From Aphis gossypii (lineage: Eukaryota; Arthropoda; Insecta; Hemiptera; Aphididae), in contig NC_065530.1 in NCBI RefSeq assembly GCF_020184175.1, forward strand, positions 43,191,260-43,255,259: a stretch of DNA of 64,000 nt. The letters are read 5' to 3'. Both the position numbers and the translations under genes were made by a program. Under the pieces are notes generated by a model. It made no database searches, was not told where the DNA came from, and saw only the letters and a program-made list of their open reading frames with translations. This document shows, piece after piece, positions 52,091-63,273 of the stretch. Numbering within the stretch: the first letter of the stretch is position 1; each line of letters starts with the position of its first letter.

Positions 52091-53010
52091 ACTGCTACTG
52101 CTACTTCCGTCACTATTGGTGTCGCTGTCATCGCTGCTACTATCGCTGCTGGAAGAACCGTCACTATCGCTTTCCGAATCTGAGGAGTTCACGTTTTTCT
52201 TCTTCCGTTTCGCGTCTTTTAATTTTTTCTTCGATTTATCTTCCTTTGTGGGCCTACAAAAATATCGTTACTGGGTTGGACAATACATACAATATACATA
52301 CATTGCTGTTGTGTAGCCAGGAGGATTGGAATGACTGCGGCCTTCGCCGAAATTTCAAGAAAATTTAAAAGTCTTATAATGTCCTGTAATCTATTTTACA
52401 TATACAAGATAATGTACGACGTAATCATATATTAAAATTATAATTTGTATAAAAATTGCTGCAAAAGTCTTAAGTATAATTTACCTATACCTACCTATAA
52501 CGACATCAATGTACCAAACTTATGAGAGATCCTATGTTAAGCCTATACTACACAACGAATTATCAGTCTCTCCCCCCCCCCCCCCAAAGCCAAATCCTGG
52601 CTACCTGGCTACACCACTGATATATCGATAGTTTCATATGAAAATCTTTCAAAAATCAAAATCTAATATAATTGAATATCAATAACTTTTATCACATACT
52701 TGGATAAGATTTGACTGGCAGGCCTGTCCTTATTCAAATTCCTTTTAAGCAACATCGTACGAGTTGGGCGGTCTGCAAATTTTCTTTTTCCTTTGCACTC
52801 GTAAGTCCAATGACCGAATTCCAGGCACTTTTGACAGCGGACACCTTGTGGAGGTACATAACTTCTACATACACGTAAAAATAAATTCGATTAATATTTA
52901 CGTATAACGGATACAATGAATTTCACTGCAGAGTAGTAGTAGACAATATATTATTATACTATATTCTAGTATGCTTACGGTTTTTTTTTTGCTATATGAA
53001 GTGGTGCCAT
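51965..53010 (-). CDS. ZCCHC10: ZCCHC10 homologue: CCHC zinc-knuckle, Lys- and Ser-rich protein (3 exons)
   Basis: Exons 53010-52979, 52864-52700 and 52253-51965, joined with donors CC/GTAAGC and AA/GTATGT and acceptors GTGTATGTAG and TTTGTAG; all phases agree, giving 161 aa plus TAA. The start MAPLHIAKKK is the only ATG in frame in exon 1. Exon 2 encodes VRCQKCLEFGHWTYEC, a CX2CX4HX4C zinc knuckle (C21, C24, H29, C34) that is essentially the same as the diagnostic segment of animal ZCCHC10, followed by GKRKFADRPTRT. Exon 3 starts with a Lys-rich stretch (likely nuclear localisation), then a long Ser/Asp tract coded mainly by AGC repeats, and ends KKRSKAGKKK. Animal ZCCHC10 has the same order of knuckle, basic region and poly-Ser tail; its biochemical role is poorly defined, and nuclear nucleic-acid binding is the expectation. 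Intron 2 contains a MITE. It is convergent with the gene at 49247-51763. Confidence 0.92.
52024..52106. repeat. CTG/CAG trinucleotide repeat coding poly-Ser in ZCCHC10
   Basis: Interrupted TGC repeat on the plus strand, with a pure run of about 13 units at 52051-52090. On the minus strand it is AGC, read as serine in the zinc-knuckle protein. Length polymorphism is expected at such runs. Confidence 0.92.
52306..52619. mobile_element. hAT-type MITE inside intron 2 of the ZCCHC10 homologue
   Basis: About 314 bp. The left end CTGTTGTGTAGCCAGGA and the right end on the minus strand, CAGTGGTGTAGCCAGGT, are inverted repeats; the family end is probably CAGTGGTGTAGCCAGG. Flanks ATACATTG (52298-52305) and ATATATCG (52620-52627) agree at six of eight positions, both differences being C/T changes, so this reads as an eroded 8-bp duplication. 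A long C tract lies near the right end. It does not disturb either splice site. Confidence 0.72.
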
Positions 53011-56000
53011 TGTCCTGTACTGATCTGTTGTTTTATTGACTACGCGATATTATGAATCTGCAGAATGCAAACAAACAAATTATATTATTAAGCATGTAGT
53101 TCGAACATAACGTTAATTGTATACATGACGCACATTATAGACATCACAAGTCGACATTAATTTTTATAACCATTAGGAATACGTATAGGTATAGCTAAAA
53201 TAATTATATATTTTAGCAATTTAACATTACATAGTTCGTAAATTTTCATAATTCAAATTTTCATTATTTTAACATTTAAATTTTGTACTACCTATCTAGA
53301 TAGGTCAACACATGACTGCAATTTTGACGTTCAGTTCCATAACTTCATACTATACTTCTAAGTCTCTAAACACTTTTTCTAGTGTAAGACTAAAAACTAT
53401 GGAAAATAGAGCATCTTCTTATTTTAGTCTAGATTTCACCTCAAACAATTCGACCAAGTTATATTTCGGCAACAAACTGTGCCATAGGTGTTCGAAAAAT
53501 CTCAAATAGTATTTAATAGTTTCACAAAGTAGTCTTCAGCTATTGTGCATGTTTATGTTAACGTAAGCCTGCTTAATATGTATACAGAGACTGCATGGTT
53601 TTTAAATTCATAATTTTACTTATAATGAAAATATTATCTGATGTCGATTTATCTCTTGTGAAGCCTAATTGATACTATCTAATAAGTAATAGGTAATATC
53701 ATTAATATAATATACTAATAATCTTTTCAAAATTGTTAAATACGATGGTTATTATATTGTAATGTACCTACTCTACTAGTGTATGTCCTATACAAGACCA
53801 AGGGCATTCACGAGAATTTTTTAAACGGAAATAGGCAAACATATTTTCATTATATTTAATACACCTATCCACTTTTTTTAAACATTATTATGTTTTTAGA
53901 CAATGTATTTTTATTTCATGTCTATAAACTAATAGAAAATAACATAATAATATTATACTATTATTGAAGTATGACTTATGAATCATAACTTATGACCAAT
54001 ATTCAATAACATGAACACAAAAAGTGTACACAATAAATTCCAAAACGGGGATGACTACCCATACTTGCCCACCCTGCGGATGCCCTCGGATAGAACGATC
54101 TCCAAACTTATCGATCATTTTTTACTTTTACTGTATTTAATATTCTGTTAAAAGATATTGAACATTACAATATATTACAATGATATAAAATGCATTGTTA
54201 AATAAGATTGCTTATAATTTCTATCAATGTACCCGTAATGACTAATGTGTACCTACTGTGTAGGTTTATACCTAATAATATCATATAAATAAAAAATACA
54301 TCCAGTTAATGTGAATATTATCTATCTGTGGTTTAAAAACATGTATAATGATAACAATAACAATGGTCCACATGGAATCTTAAATAATAATTATTATGAT
54401 AATGTTATAGTAAATTCCGAGCATTTCGTTGACCACAAAATTCTTCGTGGAAACTTCTGTTTTAGTTGTCTTAAACGTTTTCATCGCATAACTACCTCAT
54501 AGTACGTGCACAGCCATATCAACATTGCGTACAATCATAGTTTGACCTAACAACACGGGGCCAGACGACAATAATATACGCTTTATAAATAATGCACACA
54601 AAAAAAAAAACGTACGACTGTATAAAATTATTAACATATTATATTAAATTGTATATTATAGTGAATATATGTAAGTAAACATTATATAATGAGTAATGAC
54701 GTCTGTTTGAACGGATACAACTTTATTGTTTCTTTCTCGATTAATTCAATCATATATTCATATATATTATTATATTATTAAATTAATACATACGCTGATA
54801 AGTTTACTTACAGTTTAAATATAGAGTATTGACTGACAAAACATTAGTGATTATAAATGTAACTTAATGTTTGTACCAGAAGCACTAATTAACACAGCAC
54901 AACGCACATATATAACGTATCATATGATAGGTACCTAATAACATAATAGTATGCTTCGAAAGTTCTATAAGACTGGTTAGAATAACTCCAATTTAACAAC
55001 AAACTTGAAACTTTCAAAATAATCATTTAAAATATTTAAAAACATTCTTAGTTGAGTAAACGCTAACCAATTTACACATGATTAAGCTCTCGTTTTTCTT
55101 AAGATTAAGTAATGATTAACAAACGGGAGTTTGGCATATAAATAGCAAATACAAAAACAGATCGCTTTTGTTTAAATCTGATTCACCTTTTTCGTAAAAT
55201 CATTAATAATATCTAACGTGTTAGATAAGTGTATTTAGTAAACTTTTGATCACAATATTAAATTAAAATTTTAAAATTATGTTTAAAAATATAATTAACA
55301 TATTATTATAATTATTAATTTAAATTGAAAAAAAAATTAACTATAAAATAATTTTAATTTGTATTTTAAGCTATACAATAAAAAGTAGCAAAAATTAAAA
55401 ATATGTGTAAGTATAAAATATGCAGATTTAAATCGATATCTGAAAACTAGTTAATTACGCATTCACGAACGAAAATATAGTCAAATGTAATAAAATAAAT
55501 ACCTAACATTTAAATTTGGAACATGATAAAAAACATATTTATAACGGTTTTATAAAAATATGGTATCTTCTATACATAACATATTATATAGGTTCTTGTC
55601 TCTACTAATCATGAGACATAACATGCAGGTATTGAGCCAATACGTTAGCTAATATTGACTATTTAAAAACCATATATTATAATAAGTATCGAGCTTGAAT
55701 GTAAATAATATATTGATTGAAATTCATATCGGTAATGTTTGTTACGATATATAGTGTTAGGCTGCATGAGATTTCTAGAACAAGAAAATTTAGCCAAATT
55801 ATTTCGGCACCACTGTAAATATACTCACACCCACCTATCATACAGTGTAAAATGAAGATACTGCACACCAATATTGAACTACAACGTATTGTTGACCATA
55901 ATGCTAGAAAATTATATCATACCGTTCTACGTATAAGCAAGTATTATAATATTATACACACAAAATACATTTTAAAACGTATTTAAACGTAGGTTAAACT

Positions 56001-59000
56001 TAAGCTATTTTTGATTAGTTACATGTCGAGTCTTTTAATTTTCTAAGTAACTTTACCAAATCTGGTAATTGTGTTTTAGCGTTAATACATTTTTTTTTCT
56101 CTATTTACTACATTATTTCTTTGTTTGACCGACAGTAGAGGACGCTCTGTTTGAGCAATATCACTCCTCTGCTACCATCGTTCAATGATTAATACATTTA
56201 TAAATACACACAATATATAACATACAAAGTATACATAATACGAATAAGTAACATCTCCCTATTTACTACCTTAAGTTAATAATATAGAAATTCGAGTTTT
56301 GACCATTTAATTGGTTTTAGATCTTAAATTATCAATTGAATCAATTATCATTGAAAACTTATCAAAATAAACATGTACAAATTAATAATTAAAAGTTTAA
56401 AATCGACTTACAATTTTCTTTGTTAATTAGTTTAAAAATTAGTCAACTTGCTAGCCTTATATAGTTATATGCATGCATTTGAAATTAATTCAATCGAACG
56501 GAAAAACAAACGTTACTTAAAACATTAATATTATATTTTCATTTTACGTCGACTTTATCACCACACATCAATACTGACTAGTCTGACTATATTTATAATG
56601 TTATAAATTAAAACAATTATAAGGTATAGGTTTAATACTGCACTAGTATATAAGTACCTATACTCAACCATTTAAATACCAGAAAACAGACCTTCCTTCT
56701 TTTAAATATGTTTACTTAATATGGTCAAAGCAATGTATAAAATATATCGTCATATTATTATTATTATATGTATAATATCTCAATTCCATAAAAACTTAAT
56801 AAAATTATTATTTTTCTAACATTTTTTTGTTTAATTTCAAATAAAATAAAATGTTTTATTTTAAAAACATTATATGATATTAGAATCATTTGGGTAATTG
56901 GTTGTGCAGAAAAAACTATCGATATAGCAACCTATGTTTTAATGTTTTCGTAAAATTAAATTTTTGAACCAGTGTAGGTACGTTAATAATGATTTTATAC
57001 AAATGTTCTGCAATATTAATGTTAGAAATGGTATAATATAAGAAATTGTTTTTTTGTTTGTTTAAGTATTATATTTGCTTAAAAATTGTCGTGAATTCCT
57101 CTTGTGTTTGTACTTTGTATATACCTTTGTACACCTATATAATATAGTTTCAAATACGACGTGTATAATTATCATTTGTTTCTATAAAATACGTCAGTAT
57201 TCATCATTTCAGAAAATATTAATATTTTTCATTATTTTAAGTTACTCCAAAATAACACACGTAAACATATTGTATTTCTTACTAGGTAGTGTTATACTAG
57301 ATATATATTTTTATCAACTTAAAATTATGTAAAAATAGTATTTCTAAAGTTAATAGGTATTAGTTTTGGAAATAATGAATATCTTGCGTTAATATTTAAT
57401 CAACGACATAGAAAAACAATTAATCTACCAATGTAAATAGGTATTCTATATGATGATCTAAGACTTAAATATATAATGTGTACTCAATAATTGCATACTC
57501 GTCTGTATAAAAAGTACCTTATGGATAAATGTATAATATATTCCTGGCATGGACAATCGTCAAATTGGATCACAAAAAGTTAAAATCATACTCAACAATT
57601 AGTGCAAATATTTCCATTGAAAATTTAATTCATAAATATTTTACTCTTTGCGTCCGTAAATTTTAAACGTTTTAAACAGATACCAAATAAATAAATTATA
57701 TTATGGACTTAAGTGTTCGGACTGCTAATAAAACTTTACAAGACATGAGGAGAGTATTACAAAAAATCTACTCAATCTCCAATATGATAAAAACTGCACA
57801 GGACATTTATTTTATTCGAAACAAAATGCAATTTTTAAAAACAAACACAGAATATAACACTTAAAATATAATTTCAATAAATATCTCCAACACTTGTGTT
57901 TTTTTCGAACGATTTAAATAAATATTTTCATATTTTATACAATTTTGAATTTGCTGATTTATTATTTTTGAACAACTAAACTCGACATATGAAACAAAAT
58001 TTCGGGGCCGTAGATACGATGATTATTATATGAATATGTAATAACGAGTAAAACTAAATATTTCTTGATTTTAATATAGTATTATATTTAAACGTAATTA
58101 TTACTCTAAGATCTAAATAATTGTAGACATAAAGAAAAAACAGACTTTCTTGCCATTAACTTATGTATATTATATATTATAATACATTATTTACATTATA
58201 CAAGATATAGATTTACCTATAAACAGCTGAAATTTATATTAAGGTGAAGAATGTGTGGAAAAAAACTTAATTAGTTTTACATACAATACACAAACAAGAG
58301 TATACCTACCTAAACAAGTTTACAAAAATGTGAATAATGAAATTCGAGTTTTGACCATTTATAGCTGGTTTTTGGTGTTAGATTGCATAATAAACTAGTC
58401 AAAAAGGTATTTTTTTTTTTACTTTCACATTTACCTAATACCTAATGGGTTTTAAGAATATTAATGGTATGTAGTTAATAGTTTTACATATTTTCATTAA
58501 TCAAAACAAAAAATTATTATTTTTATTGTTTAATGTAAAAATCTCGTAATATGATATTACTGTTTGTTTCATGAAGTTAAAATAAATTAATATCCATAGG
58601 TATATAATATACAGTAAATAGTGTATTTAATAATAGGATCGTGGTATTTTTAAAGCCTAAAATTAATATAAGTATTTTGAAAATATTATTATAATAAATA
58701 ATAAGGGTGCCCGGGAAGTAGTCCACTATTTTCTACTTTTTATTTTTGTATCCAGATATTGGGCCAATATTAAATTAATATCATATATAAATTGCAACAA
58801 TACTTAACACTTCAGTGCACACAAAATGAAAGCTACCGTGGGTTTATCAAAAGCCAAAAAGTAATGAAAATGATACAGAATTAGCAGGGGCTGTCAATTG
58901 CCATTAAATGAAATTGATAAAAATGGCTAAAAGCGTAATTCACAAAGATTATAGATGATTGCAGTTGATTGCAAACTATACAATCCACGTTTAGTATTAT

Positions 59001-61154
59001 ATTATGTGTAGTTTGGTAACATACGAGTAAAATGGTATTATAACGTTGGAGAGGAAAAAAATTATTAAGTCCTTACGAATAGTAGATATTATTTTAGTTA
59101 CATCATAATAATTAATAACAACAGAATTCATTATTTTTAATTGAAATAATACAAATCCATCTTTTCACTTAAAATATCTATATAAAAAAAAAAAATCTTT
59201 TAGGCGTAAATTTTAAGATTTTTTTGTTGTTATAAGAAAAACGTGTAATAAACCTCGTAATAAATGTTCAAGCATTAGATACCTATTAAACCAGAAAATT
59301 GTCGTGATTTTGTGAAAACTTAAATTTCAAGCTTATAAAAAAAAAAAAAATTCACTCATGAGTTTTTGATATTTTATAATAGCTTAAAGCACAACTGAAA
59401 GAAAAACCATGTTTTTACAAAAACATACAAGAACTAAGCCAATAGAGATAGGTAAATCAAAATTTTGAAAATAGGAAAGGGAAATAAAAACAAAGAAATC
59501 ATTTATAGCAAAATTTGTAAAAAAAAGCAAATATCAAAGTGAAAATAATGTGATTATTTTTTTTAATTTTAGTTTTTAAATTACCTATGTGCATACTGAA
59601 CATTATTCAAAATATAATTGTACCTATATTAAATAATATATCAAAAAATGCATTAAAAGAAGCATTTCAAAGAAATAATAATTACATTACTAATTAATCT
59701 TAATAAAAAGTAGTAAATAAATCATTGTTTTAAATTTTAACTTGGTTTTATTTAGGTTAAATTGGAAAAACTAAACTTAAATCTGTAATATCCAAAGGTT
59801 AAAGAGTTTAATGTTGATCTCTTTTGAAAAAAACATAAAATTTAATATTGATGAATTAATTAACAAATTTGGACTTTCCTCAAATGTATTGAAAAAAAAA
59901 CATGTTTGGATAATATTAATTAAAAGGATACGTGGTAACTTTTCAGTTTAAGTACTCCCTATTTAATGATGGTGGTTTACTTAACTATGTTGACTTAAAT
60001 TTAATTTTAAAATATTAAATCAGTATTTATATAACTATGAATAATTATTTGTATTGTAATATCTATTATATGCATTTTCAAAATGATAAATTTGATATGA
60101 AATTATAATAGGATTAGGTAATCTCTTGTTACATAAATGTAAGAGATTGATTTTTATTTTCATTTGTTTTCAACTCAATTTAACTTTGTATTTCTAGAAA
60201 TTTTTAAGATTTACAATGTTTACTATATTTTATACAGATTTCCTACTGTGAACAATACTGGTAAAAATATGATCTTAAAAATTAAATTACTATCACAAAT
60301 TAACGTATAAATACCTACAGGAACGTACACATGGGGGTGTTTTAGGTGTTCAAACACCTCCCAGAAATATTTGGTTTTTGTAATAAAAATGTAACACTAA
60401 CAAATTAAAATAATTAATATAATTTGAATAAAAATAAAAATACTTAAACACAATTTATAAATAAAATAAAATTATATTTATTGTAAATTAACGTGATGAG
60501 TACAAAAGAATTCGAAAAAAAAATGTTCTACTTTTCATGCATACCTAAATAAAGATTTTATAGAATATTTTGTAATTTTTTTTTTTAATTAGTTTGTTGA
60601 AACCAGACACATAATAATATGTAACTCTAATACACAAATTATAAGTACTAATTAATAAATTTAGTGATACTTAAATAACAAATTCAGAAAAAAAACCACA
60701 AATTAATTGTTGTTATGTGACGCAGCTGGCACTTGCGTGTTTAAAATTAATTTATTTAATGATTTATTAGAAATATTTTATTTATTTTATCTATTTTATA
60801 AAATATGTAATTATTTCTTAATTTATATATTTTAGTTAAATATAAAAAGCATATATTCGAGTATTATTATTTATTGGCCATTGGGTATCTTCACAATAGG
60901 TCGTTCCTTGTGTGAATTTATAGTATTATATTTTACACATACAATAATATTTTCAAATGTAATGTTTTTGGAACTATTATCAATAGTAAAATAAATAACT
61001 AATATCAATATTCAAAAACATATCATAAAATATATTATTATAATATGTGATTATAGTCTGATTTACATGTCCAGTTAGAAATGTTTTTATAAACAATGAT
61101 ACATCATTGAATTCTAACTTAATTCATACTTATACAATAATCCACTCAATATAG
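53011..61154. other. Intergenic DNA between the ZCCHC10 and UBL7 homologues
   Basis: No supported gene. Just right of 53010 is the ZCCHC10 5' flank. GC-richer patches at about 54050-54110, 56120-56180 and 60315-60365 (the last starting CATGGGGGTGTTTTAGGTGT) resemble ends of mobile elements but lack visible partners. Open frames of 60-85 codons (for example 53312-53509 and 57075-57332) have AT-rich composition and no recognisable domain. Confidence 0.55.
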
Positions 61155-61377
61155 CAGGGGTGGCAAACCTTTTTTGGATCATGTGTCAAATTTTTCCAAT
61201 TACGGTTTTAAAAAATTTTCACGTGCCCAAAGTAAGTTATATTTTCCAAGGATAAAAATACGAATATTATAATTTTTAAACATAATTTATAAATAGCATC
61301 ATTTTTTATTATTTTAATTTTTTGCGTGCCATTGAAATTTGACAACTGGCACGCGTGCCATAGGTTCACTACCCCTA
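61155..61377. mobile_element. hAT-type MITE with perfect 8-bp target duplication
   Basis: 223-bp element with ends CAGGGGTGGCAAACC (left) and TAGGGGTAGTGAACC (right, minus strand), an imperfect inverted repeat of hAT type. Subterminal motifs ACGTGCC / GGCACGCGTGCC are also mirrored. Identical duplications CAATATAG lie at 61147-61154 and 61378-61385. It is non-coding; the minus-strand frame crossing it is chance. Confidence 0.87.
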
Positions 61378-61555
61378 CAATATAGCAATATCCACTTGCA
61401 CAGCTTTTTTTTTGAAAAACATACAAATAAACATATTCATTAATACGATAATATAGCCATGCAAGTAATGCAAGAGTTGATAAAAATATAAATCATACTA
61501 GAATGTTAAAAATTACATAAATTAGGTTTTTTTTTCTGCAAACAAATACATTATT

Positions 61556-61577
61556 TATATATATATATATATATATT
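61556..61577. repeat. (AT)n microsatellite
   Basis: Alternating AT run of about 20 bases. Confidence 0.85.
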
Positions 61578-61865
61578 TTGTTACTCGTATTATTTTCTAC
61601 ACATCCCAAAATAAGTGGATATTAATTATTAATATATAGTATAAATAAATAGATAACAAAGTAAATATTCTAATAGTATTGAAAGTTTGTGGTACCACAC
61701 ATAAAACGCATTAATGTTATCTTAGCTGGAAACATGTCATAAGTTGAACGAAAATTAATATTTAAAAATTTAAATTGTTTAAATTATACATAATAAATTA
61801 AATCATTATGAAGTTGATATTTATACTTAAATTTAATAAATAATACATTTTTATTTTAATAATAT

Positions 61866-61871
61866 TTTATT
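61866..61871 (-). terminator. Polyadenylation signal AATAAA for the UBL7 homologue
   Basis: AATAAA on the minus strand about 115 bp past the stop codon. Other A-rich variants lie nearby, so it is the likeliest but not the only candidate. Confidence 0.5.
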
Positions 61872-61986
61872 TATCTTTAAATTTATAATGACAAATTTTA
61901 ATCAAGAATAAAATACAAGAATAATAACTAAATGTTAATAGAATCATTGATTATTTTTTTAAATTGTTGTAATATTAAAATAGGGA

Positions 61987-63105
61987 TTATGATGCATTAT
62001 TTAAATGTGACATATCAAAACCACTTAAGACTAATTCAATGGCAGTTTCCAAGTTACCGCCCCCTAGTCGTAATCCTTCAAGGTTTAAATGTTCATTGTA
62101 CAGACCCATTTCTCTCATTATTCCTAGTTGATGGGAATAATCATCTGCAGGTGGAGTCGGTTGACTTTGTATATTATTAGGAATTACCAGCGCATTTCCT
62201 GTATTTCCAGTTGATGTACTTGCACCAGCACCACTAGTACTTGGCTGTGGTTGCTGAGTTGTTACATTTGCTATAGCTGTTGCTAACTGAGCGGCAGTAA
62301 TGGCAAAAGGTAAGTTTCTATTCACCGGTTGACTGTTAGTGTCTGATCCCGGAGACGAATCATCTAAATCGTCCATTTCTTCATCACTGGGAGCAGTGCT
62401 GCCTGCAGTACTGCCATTAGACATAGTTCTGGTTCTGTTCAAGTGGTTCTAACACATAATTAAAATATGTCCCCGTTAATATAAATAATAGTAGGCATTA
62501 AGGATTTTCAATTAAGTTACCTGCACATCTTGATTATAAGCAATTGTAGAAACTTGAAATGCAACTGCTGCCAAACCAGGATGATTATCAACAATTCGTT
62601 TCACCAAGCTAAGATCATTAAGTTTGAGTAATAACTCAGAATGTTGTAAAAGAGTAATTCCTACAGGATCTTCAGTCAGTTTAGGAGTATTGTAGATTAG
62701 ATCATTTATTATTTTAGCCTTATTAACTTTCATAAATGCACATTTGTATGATAAATTTAATGAGAGTGAACGTAAAGCTACACCCAGTCTCACCAATTCT
62801 GGATTTTTGGTACTAACACGATATACTTGTTTATTTTTTTCAATTTTCAATTTTTTGAACAAATGCACTGTAGCTCCACTAAAAATATCATACATATAAA
62901 TAGGAACAGAGTCTTCCATGACATTCCCGGAATAAGTCATTATAAAATTATCTGTGCCTAGGCTTAGATCTTTTTTACGCATTTTGTCTTTCAATACGCT
63001 TACATGCGACTGCAAATCTACGGACACTCTTTCAGTGTATAAAGTCCCCGGACCCAGACGTGCCTTTACGATAATCAACGAAATCTCTGGTTCTTCACTT
63101 AACAT
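61987..63105 (-). CDS. UBL7: UBL7 homologue: ubiquitin-like domain plus C-terminal UBA (2 exons)
   Basis: Exons 63105-62521 and 62448-61987, separated by a 72-bp intron (donor GTGCAG/GTAACT, acceptor TATGTGTTAG, phase 0), give 348 aa plus stop; human UBL7 is about 380 aa. An N-terminal ubiquitin-like fold spans roughly residues 7-85 and ends in SGATVHLFKK, matching the family's PGSTVHVLRK strand. The middle segment NTPKLTEDPVGITLLQ parallels the ATPGLSSDPIALGVLQ region of UBL7. An acidic PSDEEMDDLDD stretch and FAITAAQLATAIANV (family ITQSELATALALA) precede a Ser/Thr/Pro-rich linker. The C-terminal UBA domain (about 300-339) has the expected Met-Gly loop (REMGLYNE) and the GGNLETAIELVLSG last helix. 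Expected role: UBL-UBA ubiquitin-binding adaptor; insect function is not established. The start is the first ATG of exon 1; the frame is open further upstream, so an extended N-terminus is not excluded, although the domain already begins by residue 7. Confidence 0.93.
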
Positions 63106-63200
63106 GTTTCCAACTAAGATACCACAGACAACACGGTAGGGTACAGCCGACGATGACGTCGAATGTAATTTACACGCGTGAACCTAGTATAGTTTAATTT
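63106..63200 (-). promoter_or_regulatory. Candidate promoter / 5' UTR of the UBL7 homologue
   Basis: A CpG-enriched segment (CGACGATGACGTCG near 63149, which contains a CRE-like TGACGTC, and ACACGCGTG near 63172) lies directly upstream of the UBL7 start. The transcription start is not identified. Confidence 0.4.
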
Positions 63201-63258
63201 GTGTGTAATAAACCATTATTATAAATATAAAAAAATATAATGTATAATAGATACCTAC

Positions 63259-63273
63259 CTTTTTATTGGTGGT
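63259..63273 (-). other. Candidate 15-nt microexon
   Basis: On the minus strand, a strong polypyrimidine acceptor (CTCTTTTGTTGCAG) is followed after 15 bases (ACCACCAATAAAAAG) by a good donor GTAGGT. It would encode TTNKK in phase 0 after the candidate exon at 63677-63703. It does not join in frame to the UBL7 coding exon, so it would be untranslated or part of another transcript. Evidence is splice motifs only. Confidence 0.25.

Noticed and set aside
51958..52164. Polyalanine frame on the minus strand
   Set aside because: Another frame of the same AGC/GCA repeat; the serine frame has the correct splice phase and the zinc-knuckle exons.
51918..52316. 132-codon plus-strand frame with a long polyleucine run
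   Set aside because: It is antisense to the AGC serine repeat of the ZCCHC10 exon; the polyleucine is a shadow of CTG repeats.
53312..53509. Plus-strand frame of 65 codons and its antisense, considered as hAT transposase remains
   Set aside because: Neither strand shows a recognisable transposase motif.
57075..57332. 85-codon hydrophobic plus-strand frame
   Set aside because: Phe/Ile/Tyr-rich residues follow from AT-rich DNA; no start context, partner exon or family.
62954..63139. Plus-strand frame of 61 codons
   Set aside because: Antisense shadow of UBL7 exon 1.
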